Source: Frigidibacter sp.
Lineage (GTDB): Bacteria; Pseudomonadota; Alphaproteobacteria; Rhodobacterales; Rhodobacteraceae
DNA: 64,000 bases
NCBI RefSeq assembly: GCF_030695035.1
Contig: NZ_JAUYTT010000010.1
Coordinates: 186,001-250,000, forward strand
Direction of reading: 5' to 3'
Shown: positions 48,031 to 56,276 of the stretch, in pieces
How the letters are laid out: every line of letters begins with the position of its first letter
How positions within the stretch are numbered: the stretch's first letter is position 1
Notes under the pieces: generated by a model
What the model saw: the letters and a program-made list of their open reading frames with translations, nothing else
Database searches by the model: none
Told to the model about the DNA's origin: nothing
Made by a program: the position numbers and the translations under genes

Positions 48031-48711
48031 GTGACCACGGTTGGCGCGCTTGGATTCCCCTCGCCGAATTTCGGCGACCGGCGCGGCGGGCTGCGGCCCA
48101 GCTTGATCGTGCTCCACTACACCGCGATGGCGACCTGCGCCGCCGCCCGCGAGCGCCTGTGTGACCCCTCCGCCGAAGTCTCCGCCCATTGGCTGATTGC
48201 CGAGGATGGCAGCGCCGAGGCACTGGTCCCCGAACCCGCCCGCGCCTGGCACGCCGGGGCCGGCAGCTGGGGCGGGCGGGGCGACGTGAACTCCGCCTCC
48301 ATCGGCATCGAACTGGCGAACCCCGGCGACCGGCCGTTCCCCGAGCCGCAGATGGCGGCGCTGGAACGGCTGCTGGCCGGGGTGATGGCCCGCTGGACGA
48401 TTCCCCCCGCCGGCATCATCGCCCATTCCGACATGGCCCCCGGCCGCAAGTCCGACCCCGGCCCCCGCTTCGACTGGCGCCGCCTCGCTCTGGCGGGGCT
48501 GTCGGTCTGGCCGCAGGCTGGCGGGGCAGAGGCGGGCGAGGCCGCCTTCCACGCGAGCCTCACCCGCTTCGGCTACCCGGCCGAGGTGCCGCCGGAGGCG
48601 CTGCTGGACGCCTTCCGCCTGCGCTTCCGCCCCTGGGCCACGGGGCCGCTGGACGCCACCGACTGCGCGCTCGCGGCCGATCTTGCGCGGCGCTGGCCTG
48701 CGGCGGGGTAG
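48031..48711 (+). CDS. N-acetylmuramoyl-L-alanine amidase (AmpD-like)
   Basis: This 226-residue amidase_2 domain protein starts at the GTG at 48031. Zinc-ligand and active-site elements are VLHYTAMATC (first His), ARAWHAGAGSWGGRGDVNSASIGIELAN, and AHSDMAPGRKSDPGP (last His and Asp). A short C-terminal domain (ASLTRFGYPAEVPPEALLDAFRLRFRP) looks like a peptidoglycan-binding repeat. There is no signal peptide, which favours an AmpD-type role in cytoplasmic recycling of anhydromuropeptides. Confidence 0.9.
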   Translation: MTTVGALGFPSPNFGDRRGGLRPSLIVLHYTAMATCAAARERLCDPSAEVSAHWLIAEDGSAEALVPEPARAWHAGAGSWGGRGDVNSASIGIELANPGDRPFPEPQMAALERLLAGVMARWTIPPAGIIAHSDMAPGRKSDPGPRFDWRRLALAGLSVWPQAGGAEAGEAAFHASLTRFGYPAEVPPEALLDAFRLRFRPWATGPLDATDCALAADLARRWPAAG

Positions 48712-48731
48712 CGCGGGGCCCCCACCAGACT

Positions 48732-49352
48732 TCAGGCAGCCTCGGCAAGGCGGGTTGCCGTTTGCCAGGCCTCGGCCCGCGTCGCAGCGAAGTCGGCATT
48801 CAGCACGGTCGGCTGAATGCGCAGATGCTCGACATCCGTGATGCCGATGAAGGTCAGCCAGTCCTGCAGATAGGGCGTCGAGAAATCAGACCCGAAATTC
48901 GCCCCGATCCCCTCATGCCAGACGCCGCTGGCATGGATGACAACCGCCTTCCGGCCCGTCATCAGGCCGGTATAGCCGGTCCCGGGATCGAAACCAAAGC
49001 TCCAGCCGGGTTGCGTGACCAGATCTATGAACTGCTTGAGAACATAGGGGATGCCATTGTTCCAGACCGGCACGTTGAACACATGGATGTCGGCTGCGGC
49101 GAAACGGTCGAACACTGTCCGGATCGCGGCCCAGGCCGCAGTTTCGGCCTCGGTCTGCGCCCGGCCGGAAAACAGCGCCATTTTCGCCCCGGTCGCAAGG
49201 GGGCCGAAGGCTGGCAGGTCGTCCTGGAACAGGTCCAGCCGGTCAACCTCGACACTGCGCCCCCTGGCCAGTTCGGAAATGAAATGTCCGGCCAATGCCA
49301 GCGACTGGCTGTCCTCGCCGCGCGGCGAGGCGTTGATATGCAGAAGTTTCAA
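48732..49352 (-). CDS. FMN-dependent NADH-azoreductase-like flavoprotein
   Basis: This 206-residue flavodoxin-fold reductase has HINASPRGEDSQSLAL near the start, PVWNNGIPYVLKQFIDLVTQPGWSFGF (FMN-binding region) and GYTGLMTGRKAVVIHASG. It is close to AzoR/NAD(P)H:quinone reductases, which protect against quinones and azo compounds. The start is a TTG at 49352, which overlaps the upstream small membrane gene's TGA (TTGA); no ATG is placed better. It is probably controlled by the divergent TetR-type gene. Confidence 0.85.
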   Translation of the reverse strand: MKLLHINASPRGEDSQSLALAGHFISELARGRSVEVDRLDLFQDDLPAFGPLATGAKMALFSGRAQTEAETAAWAAIRTVFDRFAAADIHVFNVPVWNNGIPYVLKQFIDLVTQPGWSFGFDPGTGYTGLMTGRKAVVIHASGVWHEGIGANFGSDFSTPYLQDWLTFIGITDVEHLRIQPTVLNADFAATRAEAWQTATRLAEAA

Positions 49353-49594
49353 GCGATGTCCATTCGGAGGGGCCGGGACGGACGCACGAAGCGGCCGCAA
49401 CGGGCGTGGATTGTCGGGATCAGGCCGTAGATGATGACGGCGACCATGATGGGCGCGACCACAAGATTGCGTTGCCAGATCGGCCAGCCCGTAGTCAGCG
49501 GGACGGTGAGATAGGTGATGGCAGTGATCAGCGGATAGACCCCGATCAGCACGAGCAGGGCAAAGCGCGGGCGGGAAAAGGGGGCATCTGCCAT
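49349..49594 (-). CDS. Small two-helix membrane protein upstream of azoreductase
   Basis: This 81-residue protein has two hydrophobic helices, ALLVLIGVYPLITAITYL and LVVAPIMVAVIIYGLIPTI, with a basic end. It resembles small uncharacterised inner-membrane proteins of proteobacteria. The ATG at 49594 follows AAAGGATGCCAGCC, whereas an ATG at 49603 lies too close to that sequence. Its TGA overlaps the TTG start of the azoreductase, so the two form one divergent operon facing the TetR gene. Confidence 0.75.
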   Translation of the reverse strand: MADAPFSRPRFALLVLIGVYPLITAITYLTVPLTTGWPIWQRNLVVAPIMVAVIIYGLIPTIHARCGRFVRPSRPLRMDIA

Positions 49595-49615
49595 GGCTGG
49601 CATCCTTTCTGGAAG

Positions 49616-49674
49616 CGTATACGAAACGTATCGTTCATATTGATGTTATGGAACGCCCCGTTCCGTTTTGTCAA
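49616..49674. promoter_or_regulatory. Divergent promoter and operators between azoreductase operon and TetR gene
   Basis: On the minus strand TTGACA (49669-49674) and a -10-like CATAAC some 17-18 bp on give a promoter for the membrane-protein/azoreductase operon. Two palindromes overlap it: GGAACG-CCC-CGTTCC (49650-49664, within the spacer) and ATACG-AAA-CGTAT (49619-49631), the latter inside a longer ACGA...TCGT dyad with CGTATACG at its edge. TetR-family repressors bind such dyads, so autoregulation and control of the reductase are likely. Confidence 0.6.
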
Positions 49675-49695
49675 CAAGGATGCTAGGCTGCCCCC

Positions 49696-50295
49696 ATGAT
49701 GCCCGAACCGCCCCCTCCCAACGCCCGCCGCTCCATCGGGGCGCAGCGCAACCCCGCCAGCGCTGAGGCGATCCTGTCCGCCGCCGAGGCGCTGCTGTCC
49801 GAAGAAGGCTACGGCGGCTTTTCCATCGAGAAGGTGGCCCGCCGGGCACGGGCCGGAAAGCCCACCATCTACAAGTGGTGGCCCAGCAAGGCCGCCCTGC
49901 TTCTCGACGTCTACCAGCGGCAAAAGTCCATCGAGATGCCCGATACCGGACGGCTGGAAGACGACATCATCCAGTTCATCGACGCTATTCTGACGCATTG
50001 GCGCGAGACACCCGCCGGCACGATCTTCCGCTCGGTCGTCGCCGAGGCGCAATCGGATGAGACGGCGGGCGCCGCCCTGAGCGATTTTGCGACAGAGCGG
50101 GAGGCCGATACCGGCTTCCTGATCTGGCGGGGCCTTGAACGCCGCGAGGTCCGCGACGACATCCGCCCCGCCGAGGCCGCCCGGTGGATCGTGGCCTACC
50201 TGTGGTATCGGCTTCTGACCGGCCAACTCGCCGCGCCCGGAATGACCCGGGCCGATGTCCGTATCCTTGTCGGCGGGCTGGAGCGGCGGCCCTGA
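49696..50295 (+). CDS. TetR/AcrR family transcriptional regulator
   Basis: This 199-residue regulator has the N-terminal TetR helix-turn-helix (AEAILSAAEALLSEEGYGGFSIEKVARRARAGKPTIYKWWPSKAALLLDVY) and a ligand-binding C-terminal part with RLLTGQLAAPG near the end. It lies divergently from the membrane-protein/azoreductase operon, with two palindromes between them. A quinone- or electrophile-type inducer is a reasonable guess, no more. Confidence 0.9.
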   Translation: MMPEPPPPNARRSIGAQRNPASAEAILSAAEALLSEEGYGGFSIEKVARRARAGKPTIYKWWPSKAALLLDVYQRQKSIEMPDTGRLEDDIIQFIDAILTHWRETPAGTIFRSVVAEAQSDETAGAALSDFATEREADTGFLIWRGLERREVRDDIRPAEAARWIVAYLWYRLLTGQLAAPGMTRADVRILVGGLERRP

Positions 50296-50301
50296 GGCCC
50301 C

Positions 50302-51009
50302 CTACTGAACCCGCACCTCGCCCCCATGCAGGAAACACGCCTTCGAGAACAGCCCCGCCGGGATCGGGTTCGGCAGGCGGAGATCGCCAAGCCCCGGCAC
50401 CGCCGCGCGCTCCGGGTCGAACGCGCGGTCGATCTGCGAGATGAACCCCAGAATCACCCCCGTGCTGCGCGCAAAGGCCTGCAGCACCGCCATCTGCTCG
50501 GCCAGCGCCGGCTTGCTGCGCTGCTGGTCGAGGATCTGCAGGTAATCGACCACCGCCACCGTCCCCCGCGGCGCGCCCGCCAGATGCCGCGCGATGAACC
50601 CGGCGCTGATCTCGTCCGAGGTCACGATCTCCGGCACCCTTCCAAGCCCCGGAGCCAAGGCTTCGAAGCGTTCGGCCGCCTGCCGGTCGGTATATTCCAG
50701 CGTGAAGAACACAGCGCGCCGGCCCTCGCGCAGCGCATCGAGGAGCAGCTGCAGCCCCAGCACGGTCTTGCCCTGCCCGGGCCGCGCGCCGATCAGCAGC
50801 AAGTCGCCCTCGGCCAGCCCGGCCAGCAACGCCGAGGCCGGCGTCACGCCCGCCAGCCCTTTGGCCACACGGCTCGCCAGCAGGCTCCAAGACGCCAGAC
50901 CCTCGGCCCGCGCGATGCGGTCCTGCGCCTCATGAAGCGGGATATTCTCTTGCCGGGACAGCAGCCTGGCCCGGCGTTTCAATTGATAGATCGGTGCGGA
51001 GAGCCGCAT
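50302..51009 (-). CDS. DnaB-like RecA-fold ATPase (short)
   Basis: This 235-residue protein is only the C-terminal, ATP-hydrolysing half of DnaB-type helicases plus a 55-residue helical N-terminus. The Walker A GARPGQGKT is at 74-82 and the Walker B VAVVDYLQIL at ~150-159; the usual long DnaB N-terminal and linker domains are absent. GVILGFISQIDRAFDP matches the DnaB motif 4 region. It may be a conserved accessory ATPase rather than a replicative helicase, which must be elsewhere. Function unknown. Confidence 0.75.
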   Translation of the reverse strand: MRLSAPIYQLKRRARLLSRQENIPLHEAQDRIARAEGLASWSLLASRVAKGLAGVTPASALLAGLAEGDLLLIGARPGQGKTVLGLQLLLDALREGRRAVFFTLEYTDRQAAERFEALAPGLGRVPEIVTSDEISAGFIARHLAGAPRGTVAVVDYLQILDQQRSKPALAEQMAVLQAFARSTGVILGFISQIDRAFDPERAAVPGLGDLRLPNPIPAGLFSKACFLHGGEVRVQ

Positions 51010-51060
51010 GAGGGAACCTTCCTTCCAAGCCGGATTCGCAACCCCTCCTTATGCGAGCGC

Positions 51061-51077
51061 TCGAACAGATGGTTCGA
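51061..51077. promoter_or_regulatory. 17-bp perfect palindrome near the DnaB-like gene start
   Basis: TCGAAC (51061-51066) and GTTCGA (51072-51077) are perfect 6-bp arms with AGATG between them. It lies 52 bp upstream of the DnaB-like start, in the gap to the divergent GNAT gene. A GTTC-CATA-GAAC dyad occurs further along (51244-51255). They look like operator sites for unidentified regulators, but no alphaproteobacterial LexA box (GTTC-N7-GTTC) is present. Confidence 0.4.
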
Positions 51078-51289
51078 TGATCCTCGTCACCCCGTATGTG
51101 CGATACTTCCCCGGCGGAGGGGGGAGGCGCGGGCCAAGCCTGTGCCCGAAAGCTAGCGCAGGTGCAGGGGCCGGGCAAGGGCTGGCGGTGCCTTGGCTTG
51201 AGTGTCCGCTTGGCGGGGGCAATTGCTGTCATACGTTCTTTGTGTTCCATAGAACTGGTTTACACCTCAAGGGTCAGCGGCAGAACCTT

Positions 51290-51976
51290 ATGACAACGCA
51301 ACACAAAGCCCTCGGCATCCCGCTTCCTCAGGCAGATTGGCCGCTTCCGGTCTGGACCGCGCGCTCTGGTCGTTATGTCGATCTGGTGCCGCTGTCCGTG
51401 GACCACGCAGACCTTCTGTGGCCCGCTGTCGTTGCAGCGCCCGAAAGCTTCACCTACCTGAGGTATGGCCCCTTCACCCACCCTGCGGGCCTACGCGCGC
51501 TGCTCGGCGATCTTTCGCAGCGATCCGAGCAACCGTTTTGGGTGGTGATCCCGAAGGGCGGTGTCCCTCAAGGCTGGCTGTCTATATGTGATGTTTTTCC
51601 AAAGGATGGCAGCATCGAGATCGGCAGCATCTGGTTTTCTCCCGAGCTGCAGGGAACACGCGCAGCGCGCGAGGCCATTTTCCTGCTGATGTGCCACGCC
51701 ATGGACGATCTGGGATATGAGCGTCTTGTTTGGAGATGTCAGGCCCAGAATACCAAGTCATTCAGGGCCGCCAAGAATCTCGGATTCACATACGAAGGAA
51801 CATGGAGAAGGGCTGCGGTTGTCGATGGCTGGCAACGGGACGTGGCATGGTTCTCAATTTTGAAAGATGAATGGCCTCACCATAGGCTTGCCATGCACAA
51901 CTGGCTCGTGGCTGACAACTTCGATGCTTCGGGTAGGCAGATCACACGGCTGGGAAATGGCCCGGTTGCAACTTGA
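51290..51976 (+). CDS. GNAT family N-acetyltransferase (RimJ/RimL-type)
   Basis: This 228-residue protein has the GNAT core with GWLSICDVFPKDGSIEIGSIWFSPELQGT (acetyl-CoA-binding strand and loop), ARGAIFLLMCHAMDDLGYERLVWRC-like segments, and NTKSFRAAKNLGFTYEGTWRRAAVV, which is the RimJ/RimL signature. It probably acetylates a protein N-terminus or a small amine. Its base use is less GC-rich than its neighbours (e.g. codons AAA, TTT, ATA). The ATG at 51290 lies behind CAGCGGCAGAACC, a weak ribosome-binding site. Confidence 0.85.
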   Translation: MTTQHKALGIPLPQADWPLPVWTARSGRYVDLVPLSVDHADLLWPAVVAAPESFTYLRYGPFTHPAGLRALLGDLSQRSEQPFWVVIPKGGVPQGWLSICDVFPKDGSIEIGSIWFSPELQGTRAAREAIFLLMCHAMDDLGYERLVWRCQAQNTKSFRAAKNLGFTYEGTWRRAAVVDGWQRDVAWFSILKDEWPHHRLAMHNWLVADNFDASGRQITRLGNGPVAT

Positions 51977-52114
51977 ATGACCGCTCTGGCCTCGGTGCCG
52001 TAATCCCGACCGAGACAGGCCCGCAAGACCCAAGGCCACAAAGTCGCCCCGAGGCCGGAATGCACCCCACTCCGAATCCTTTACAAAACCGGAATTGCCG
52101 TTCTATCTGCCCGC

Positions 52115-52456
52115 ATGACCGTAACCAGCCCCCCAACCACCCCCCCAACCCTCGCCCACGCCCGTGCCCTTGCCGCCCTTGGCCATGATGCCCGCCTGTC
52201 GATCTTCCGCCTTCTGGTGCGGGCGGGGGAGGGCGGCCTTCGGGTCAGCGATATCGGCGAGCATCTTGGCCTCGCCCCCTCGACGCTGGCCCATCACCTC
52301 TCGGCGCTGGTCGATGCCGGGCTGGTCCTGCAGGACAGGCAGGGGCGCGAGGTGTTCAACCGGGTGGACTTTCCGGCCATGAACCGGCTGCTGGCCTTCC
52401 TGACCTCCGAATGCTGCTCCGGCGTCACGGTGCCGCCGGCGGAGGATGCGCCATGA
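52115..52456 (+). CDS. ArsR/SmtB family transcriptional regulator
   Basis: This 113-residue regulator has the winged helix (LAALGHDARLSIFRLLVRAGEGGLRVSDIGEHLGLAPSTLAHHLSAL) and a C-terminal Cys pair (SECCSG) of the kind that binds metals or thiol-reactive compounds. The ArsR fold and the adjacent MFS gene suggest a metal- or metalloid-responsive exporter. There is a Pro/Thr-rich start (MTVTSPPTTPP). Its stop is close to the MFS start. Confidence 0.9.
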   Translation: MTVTSPPTTPPTLAHARALAALGHDARLSIFRLLVRAGEGGLRVSDIGEHLGLAPSTLAHHLSALVDAGLVLQDRQGREVFNRVDFPAMNRLLAFLTSECCSGVTVPPAEDAP

Positions 52457-52487
52457 TCCTGCCCGTCCCGCCCAAGGCCCCGACCTC

Positions 52488-53735
52488 ATGCGCCTGACCC
52501 TCCCGCTCGTCAGCGCCCTCGGGGCCACGCAGGTCATCGGCTATGGCTCGATCTACTACGCCTTCCCGATCCTCGCCCCGGCGGTCGCGCAAGAGTTCGC
52601 GGTGGGCGAGCCGCTGCTGTTCGGCCTCCTCTCGGCGGGCCTGCTGCTGGGCGGGCTCGCCGCGCCCAGCCTCGGCGGGCTCATCGACCGCATCGGCGCG
52701 GGGCGGGTGATGACGGCGGGCAGCCTGATCATGGCGCTGCTGCTGGCCCTGCTGGCCGCTGCGCCCAACATCTATGTCTTCGGCGGGTTGACGCTGCTGA
52801 TCGAGCTGTTCAGCTTCGCCGTCCTCTATGACGCGGCCTTCGCCCTGCTGGCGCAAAAGCGCCCCGGCGACACCCGCAAGGCCATCACCCGGCTGACGCT
52901 GATCGCCGGCTTCGCCTCCACGATCTTCTGGCCGCTCAGCGGATTTCTGGTGGAGGCGGTCGGCTGGCGCGGGACCCAAGCGATCTTCGCCGCCTCCCAT
53001 CTCCTCTGCGCGGCCCTGCATTGGGGGCTGGGCGCGCTGCCCGTGACCGAGACGAGGCTGCCAAAGGCCGAGGCTGGCCCGGACACGCAACCTGCTCTTC
53101 CGGTCATGACGGCCTCTGTCGCCCGCCGCGCCTTCCAGCTTCTCGCGCTTGGCTTCGCGCTGACCGGCATGGCGATCTCGGCCATCACCGTGCATCTGGT
53201 CGAGATCCTCCGCTCGCTGGACCTTGGCGAGATGGCCTATCTGGCCGCGATGGTCATGGGCCCGTCGCAGGTGGCCGTCCGCGTGATGGATGCGACCGTC
53301 TGGCGCAACCGGCACCCGCTGTTCATCGCGCTCCTCTCCGCCTCGGGCATCGCCACCGCCATCGCGCTCCTGCTGCTGCCCGGCCTGGTGCCGGCGCTGG
53401 CCCAACCCCTGGCCTTCGCCTTCGCCGCAATCCTCGGGGCGGGGGCGGGCCTCTCCAGCATCGTGCGCGGCGCGGTCCCGGTCGCGCTGTTCGGTGCCTC
53501 CGGCCTTGGCCTGCGGCTGGGCCGGCTGGCCGCGATCCGCAACCTGCTGGGGGCCTCCGCCCCCTTCCTCTTCGCCTGGGCCGCCGCGCACTCCATGTCC
53601 CTCGCCGTGGCGGCGGCGCTGGCCCTGTCGCTGGCCGGGCTGGCGGCCCTCCTGCTGCTGCACCGCACTCTCCGGCGGATCGGCATCGTGCCGCCGATCC
53701 GGTCACGGCCGGTCCAGATGGAACTGTCTGCCTAG
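52488..53735 (+). CDS. MFS transporter, under the ArsR-type regulator
   Basis: This 415-residue protein has twelve hydrophobic helices, with MFS landmarks in TLPLVSALGATQVIGYGSIYYAF and GGLAAPSLGGLIDRIGAGRVMTAG (the loop between helices 2 and 3). It sits just after the ArsR-type gene on the same strand. Substrate not predictable, but export of a metal or toxic compound is a fair guess. The ATG at 52488 was chosen; an in-frame ATG at 52446 overlaps the ArsR gene. Confidence 0.85.
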   Translation: MRLTLPLVSALGATQVIGYGSIYYAFPILAPAVAQEFAVGEPLLFGLLSAGLLLGGLAAPSLGGLIDRIGAGRVMTAGSLIMALLLALLAAAPNIYVFGGLTLLIELFSFAVLYDAAFALLAQKRPGDTRKAITRLTLIAGFASTIFWPLSGFLVEAVGWRGTQAIFAASHLLCAALHWGLGALPVTETRLPKAEAGPDTQPALPVMTASVARRAFQLLALGFALTGMAISAITVHLVEILRSLDLGEMAYLAAMVMGPSQVAVRVMDATVWRNRHPLFIALLSASGIATAIALLLLPGLVPALAQPLAFAFAAILGAGAGLSSIVRGAVPVALFGASGLGLRLGRLAAIRNLLGASAPFLFAWAAAHSMSLAVAAALALSLAGLAALLLLHRTLRRIGIVPPIRSRPVQMELSA

Positions 53736-53860
53736 GGGGCAAGCTGCCGGACGCGGGGAGCCTGCTCAAGGCGTACCAAATACTGCGGGTGGCTGGCGCA
53801 TCACCCCTGGCCCCTGTGCCGGCTCGCGTCCCAAGGCCAGCGCCCGGCCGACGGTCAGGT

Positions 53861-54313
53861 CTATACCCGGCCTCGGCTGGGCGTCCGAACCGCCTGCCGC
53901 TTGCGCACCCTCACCCGCGCCCGGTGCGCAGAGCCGACGCGCAGCAGCTTCAGAAAACTCGGGCACTCCATATGCGAGGCCGCGGGGCAGTCGGCGACAT
54001 GGCGCATCATGGTGGCCAGGGCCATCATCCCCCGCGCCTCGCTGTCCAAGGCCAATGCGCGCTGGTGCAGATCCTCGCGCGGGATGTCGGGGGTGGCCTT
54101 GCGCCCGAATAGGGCCCCGATCTCGCCAAGCGACAGCCCGGCGGCTCGCCCCATGTCGATCAAGGCCAGCCGCTGGATCACTTCGGGCTCATATTGGCGG
54201 CGCAGACCATGTCGCCCCGCCGAGGTGATCAGGCGCAGCGACTCGTAATATCTCAGCGTCGAAGCGGGCAGGCCGCTCGACGCCACCACCTCGGAAATAT
54301 CGAGAAGTTTCAC
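53861..54313 (-). CDS. MerR family transcriptional regulator
   Basis: This 150-residue regulator has the N-terminal winged helix (VKLLDISEVVASSGLPASTLRYYESLRLI), a dimerisation helix and a C-terminal CPAASHMECPSF stretch with two cysteines, a likely sensing element. The GTG at 54313 is used; the frame is open upstream to 54484 but this would run through the divergent promoter. It probably activates the divergent MFS gene at 54384 and represses itself from the operator between them. Confidence 0.88.
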   Translation of the reverse strand: MKLLDISEVVASSGLPASTLRYYESLRLITSAGRHGLRRQYEPEVIQRLALIDMGRAAGLSLGEIGALFGRKATPDIPREDLHQRALALDSEARGMMALATMMRHVADCPAASHMECPSFLKLLRVGSAHRARVRVRKRQAVRTPSRGRV

Positions 54314-54315
54314 CC

Positions 54316-54346
54316 TTGACCTCAAGTTGGCTTCAAGTCGTAGCCT
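54316..54346 (+). promoter_or_regulatory. MerR-type promoter with 19-bp spacer for the MFS gene
   Basis: TTGACC (54316-54321) and TAGCCT (54341-54346) are 19 bp apart, the overlong spacer typical of MerR-controlled promoters. The spacer holds the dyad CTCAAGTTGGCTTCAAG (arms CTCAAG/CTTCAAG-like), resembling SoxR/MerR operators. MerR proteins twist such promoters to activate them. The adjacent MerR-family gene is divergent, as expected. Confidence 0.7.
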
Positions 54347-54383
54347 GCCTGCCCGTGACAGATCATGCAAGAGGACAAGGCCC

Positions 54384-55586
54384 ATGCACCCCACAAACAC
54401 CCCTGCAGACCCAGCGGTCTGGCGCGATCCGCGCGCCATTGCCCTGATGATTGCCGCATCGCTGACGGTGATGACGGCGGCCACGATCAGCCCGGCCCTG
54501 CCGGGGCTGGAACGTCAGTTTCCCCAGACCGAAGCCAATGCCTTTCTGGTGCGGATGCTCGTCTCCGCGCCCTCGCTGGCGGTGGTCTTCATCGCCCCGT
54601 GGTGCGGCATGATTGCCGATCGGGTGGGCCGGCGGCGCATGTTGCTGGCGGGGCTGGTTCTGTTCATCCTCGCCGGAAGCGCCGGGCTGGTCTTGCCCAC
54701 GCTGCCCTCGATCCTTGTCAGCCGGCTCGGTCTGGGAGTGGCGCTGGCGATGATCATGACGGCGCAATCGGCGCTGCTGGGCGACTATTTCTCGGGCGGG
54801 GCGCTGCAACGGGTGTCCAGCGCCCAGGTCTCTGCCCGCAATCTGGGCGGGCTGGTCTTCATCTTCTCCGCAGGCCTGCTGGCGACAATCGGGCCAAGGC
54901 TTCCCTTCGCCATCTACGCCCTGCCGCTGCTGGTCCTTCCCTATATCTGGCGGGTGATCGTCGAGCCGCCCCGCCAGTTCCCGTCCGCACAAGGTTATGC
55001 CGTGCCAGTCGCCGGGGCGTCTCAGCGGCGGGTGCTCGTGCTTGCCGGTGGTCAGATGGCGGTGACAATGCTGTTCTTCGTCATGCCGACGCAGCTGCCG
55101 TTCTTTCTGTCGGCAAGCGGCTATACCTCGCCGGCCATGACCGGGACGGCCCTGGGAACGCTGATGCTGGCCGGCGGCGTGACCGCGCTGTTCTATCCAC
55201 GGATCCGCGCGCGCATCGGCAATGGCGGAAACTGGGCCGTTGGCTTCAGCCTGATGGCTGCGGGGTTTGCCATTCTTGTCGGGGGCCCTGCGCAAGCCGC
55301 GGTCTTCCTCGGCTGCGCCGCGATTGGCGCCGGCTACGCATTGACCATCCCGGGGTTTGTCGTGCTCTCGCTGGCCGCAACCCCGCCTGGGCGCCGGGGC
55401 AGGACCGGTGCCTTGCTGACCGGATCGGTGTTCCTCGGACAGGTGCTGTCGCCAGTCCTCAGCACCCCCGCCCTCGCGGAGTGGGGATGGCGCAGCAGCG
55501 GCCTCGGGCTTGCGTCGATCCTTGGAGGCGCCGCGGCGATCTTCGGCATCGTGGCGGTGTTCCCGGCCTTGCGTGCCCGGCGCTAG
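54384..55586 (+). CDS. MFS transporter, under the MerR-type regulator
   Basis: This 400-residue protein has twelve hydrophobic helices. The helix 2-3 loop signature is CGMIADRVGRRRMLLAGLVLF, and helices 10-11 include GYALTIPGFVVLSLAATPPGRRGRTGALLTGSVFLGQVLSP. The N-terminus (MHPTNTPADPAVWRDPRAIA) fits a cytosolic lead. The ATG at 54384 has AAGAGGACAAGG upstream. Multidrug or metabolite efflux, induced by whatever the MerR-type protein senses. Confidence 0.87.
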   Translation: MHPTNTPADPAVWRDPRAIALMIAASLTVMTAATISPALPGLERQFPQTEANAFLVRMLVSAPSLAVVFIAPWCGMIADRVGRRRMLLAGLVLFILAGSAGLVLPTLPSILVSRLGLGVALAMIMTAQSALLGDYFSGGALQRVSSAQVSARNLGGLVFIFSAGLLATIGPRLPFAIYALPLLVLPYIWRVIVEPPRQFPSAQGYAVPVAGASQRRVLVLAGGQMAVTMLFFVMPTQLPFFLSASGYTSPAMTGTALGTLMLAGGVTALFYPRIRARIGNGGNWAVGFSLMAAGFAILVGGPAQAAVFLGCAAIGAGYALTIPGFVVLSLAATPPGRRGRTGALLTGSVFLGQVLSPVLSTPALAEWGWRSSGLGLASILGGAAAIFGIVAVFPALRARR

Positions 55587-55674
55587 CGATCCCCCAAATC
55601 GTATGTATACCTCCCATATCGTTTCTGCATGGGTTCTGTATGCCTTCCACATGCCCCGCTCACGCCGCCGCCCA

Positions 55675-55703
55675 TTGACGGCGGGGCAGGGGGCGCATAG
55701 CAG
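55675..55703 (+). promoter_or_regulatory. Promoter of the RNase P RNA gene
   Basis: TTGACG (55675-55680) and TAGCAG (55698-55703) are 17 bp apart. The predicted start is at ~55711, exactly where the P1 helix of the RNA begins. Confidence 0.65.
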
Positions 55704-55710
55704 TCTCCCC

Positions 55711-56153
55711 GCGCGGATGGCCGGATGACCGCGTGCGCAACAGGGTCCGCAAGGAAACCGGGGCGTGCGAGGAAAGTCCGGACTCCATGAAGCAATGGTG
55801 CCGGGTAACGCCCGGCCGGGGTAACCCGAGGGAAAGCGCCACAGAGAAGAAACCGCCTGCGGACAAGGGGTTACACCCGCGCCACGCAGGCAAGGGTGAA
55901 ACGGTGGGGTAAGAGCCCACCGCGGACCTGGCAACAGGGACGGCACGGCAAGCCCCACCAGGAGCAATGCCGAATAGGGGCCTCGCGCGGGGCAGGCCGG
56001 GCAACCGGCCGCCGCAGGGACGCTTCAGCCCGAGAGGCCCGGGTTGGCAGCTAGATCCCCTTCGTAAGAGGGGGGCCAGAGGAATGGTCATCGGACGGAG
56101 CGTTCGTGCAAGCGGAGCTCCCGCACAGAATCCGGCTTACAGGCCATCCGCGC
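55711..56153 (+). ncRNA. rnpB: RNase P RNA (bacterial class A)
   Basis: This RNA is the catalytic part of RNase P, which cuts the 5' leader from pre-tRNAs. The 5' end GCGCGGATGGCC (55711-55722) and the 3' end GGCCATCCGCGC (56142-56153) pair perfectly as helix P1. The conserved cores are present: GAGGAAAGTCCGGACTCCA (P4 5' strand region), GGGTGAAACGGTGGGGTAAG with GAGCCCACCG, and ACAGAATCCGGCTTACAGG near the 3' end. About 443 nt, a normal class A size. Confidence 0.95.
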
Positions 56154-56276
56154 AAATACATGGCCAAACGATTGGCGAGACGGGGAAATTTCTGCTTTGG
56201 AGCTGGCCGAGGGACCCCGACCTTGCCGGCAAAGCGCAAAAACGCCGCCCCCACCTCCCTATACCGGATAATGCGG

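Noticed and set aside
51220-51242. Second sigma-54-like site TTGGCGGGGGCAATTGC upstream of the GNAT gene
   Set aside because: GG and GC are 11 nt apart instead of 10, and TGGCAC is missing.
51010-51289. Possible LexA box in the DnaB-like/GNAT gap
   Set aside because: Sequences are inverted repeats (GTTC..GAAC), not the GTTC-N7-GTTC direct repeat of alphaproteobacterial SOS boxes.
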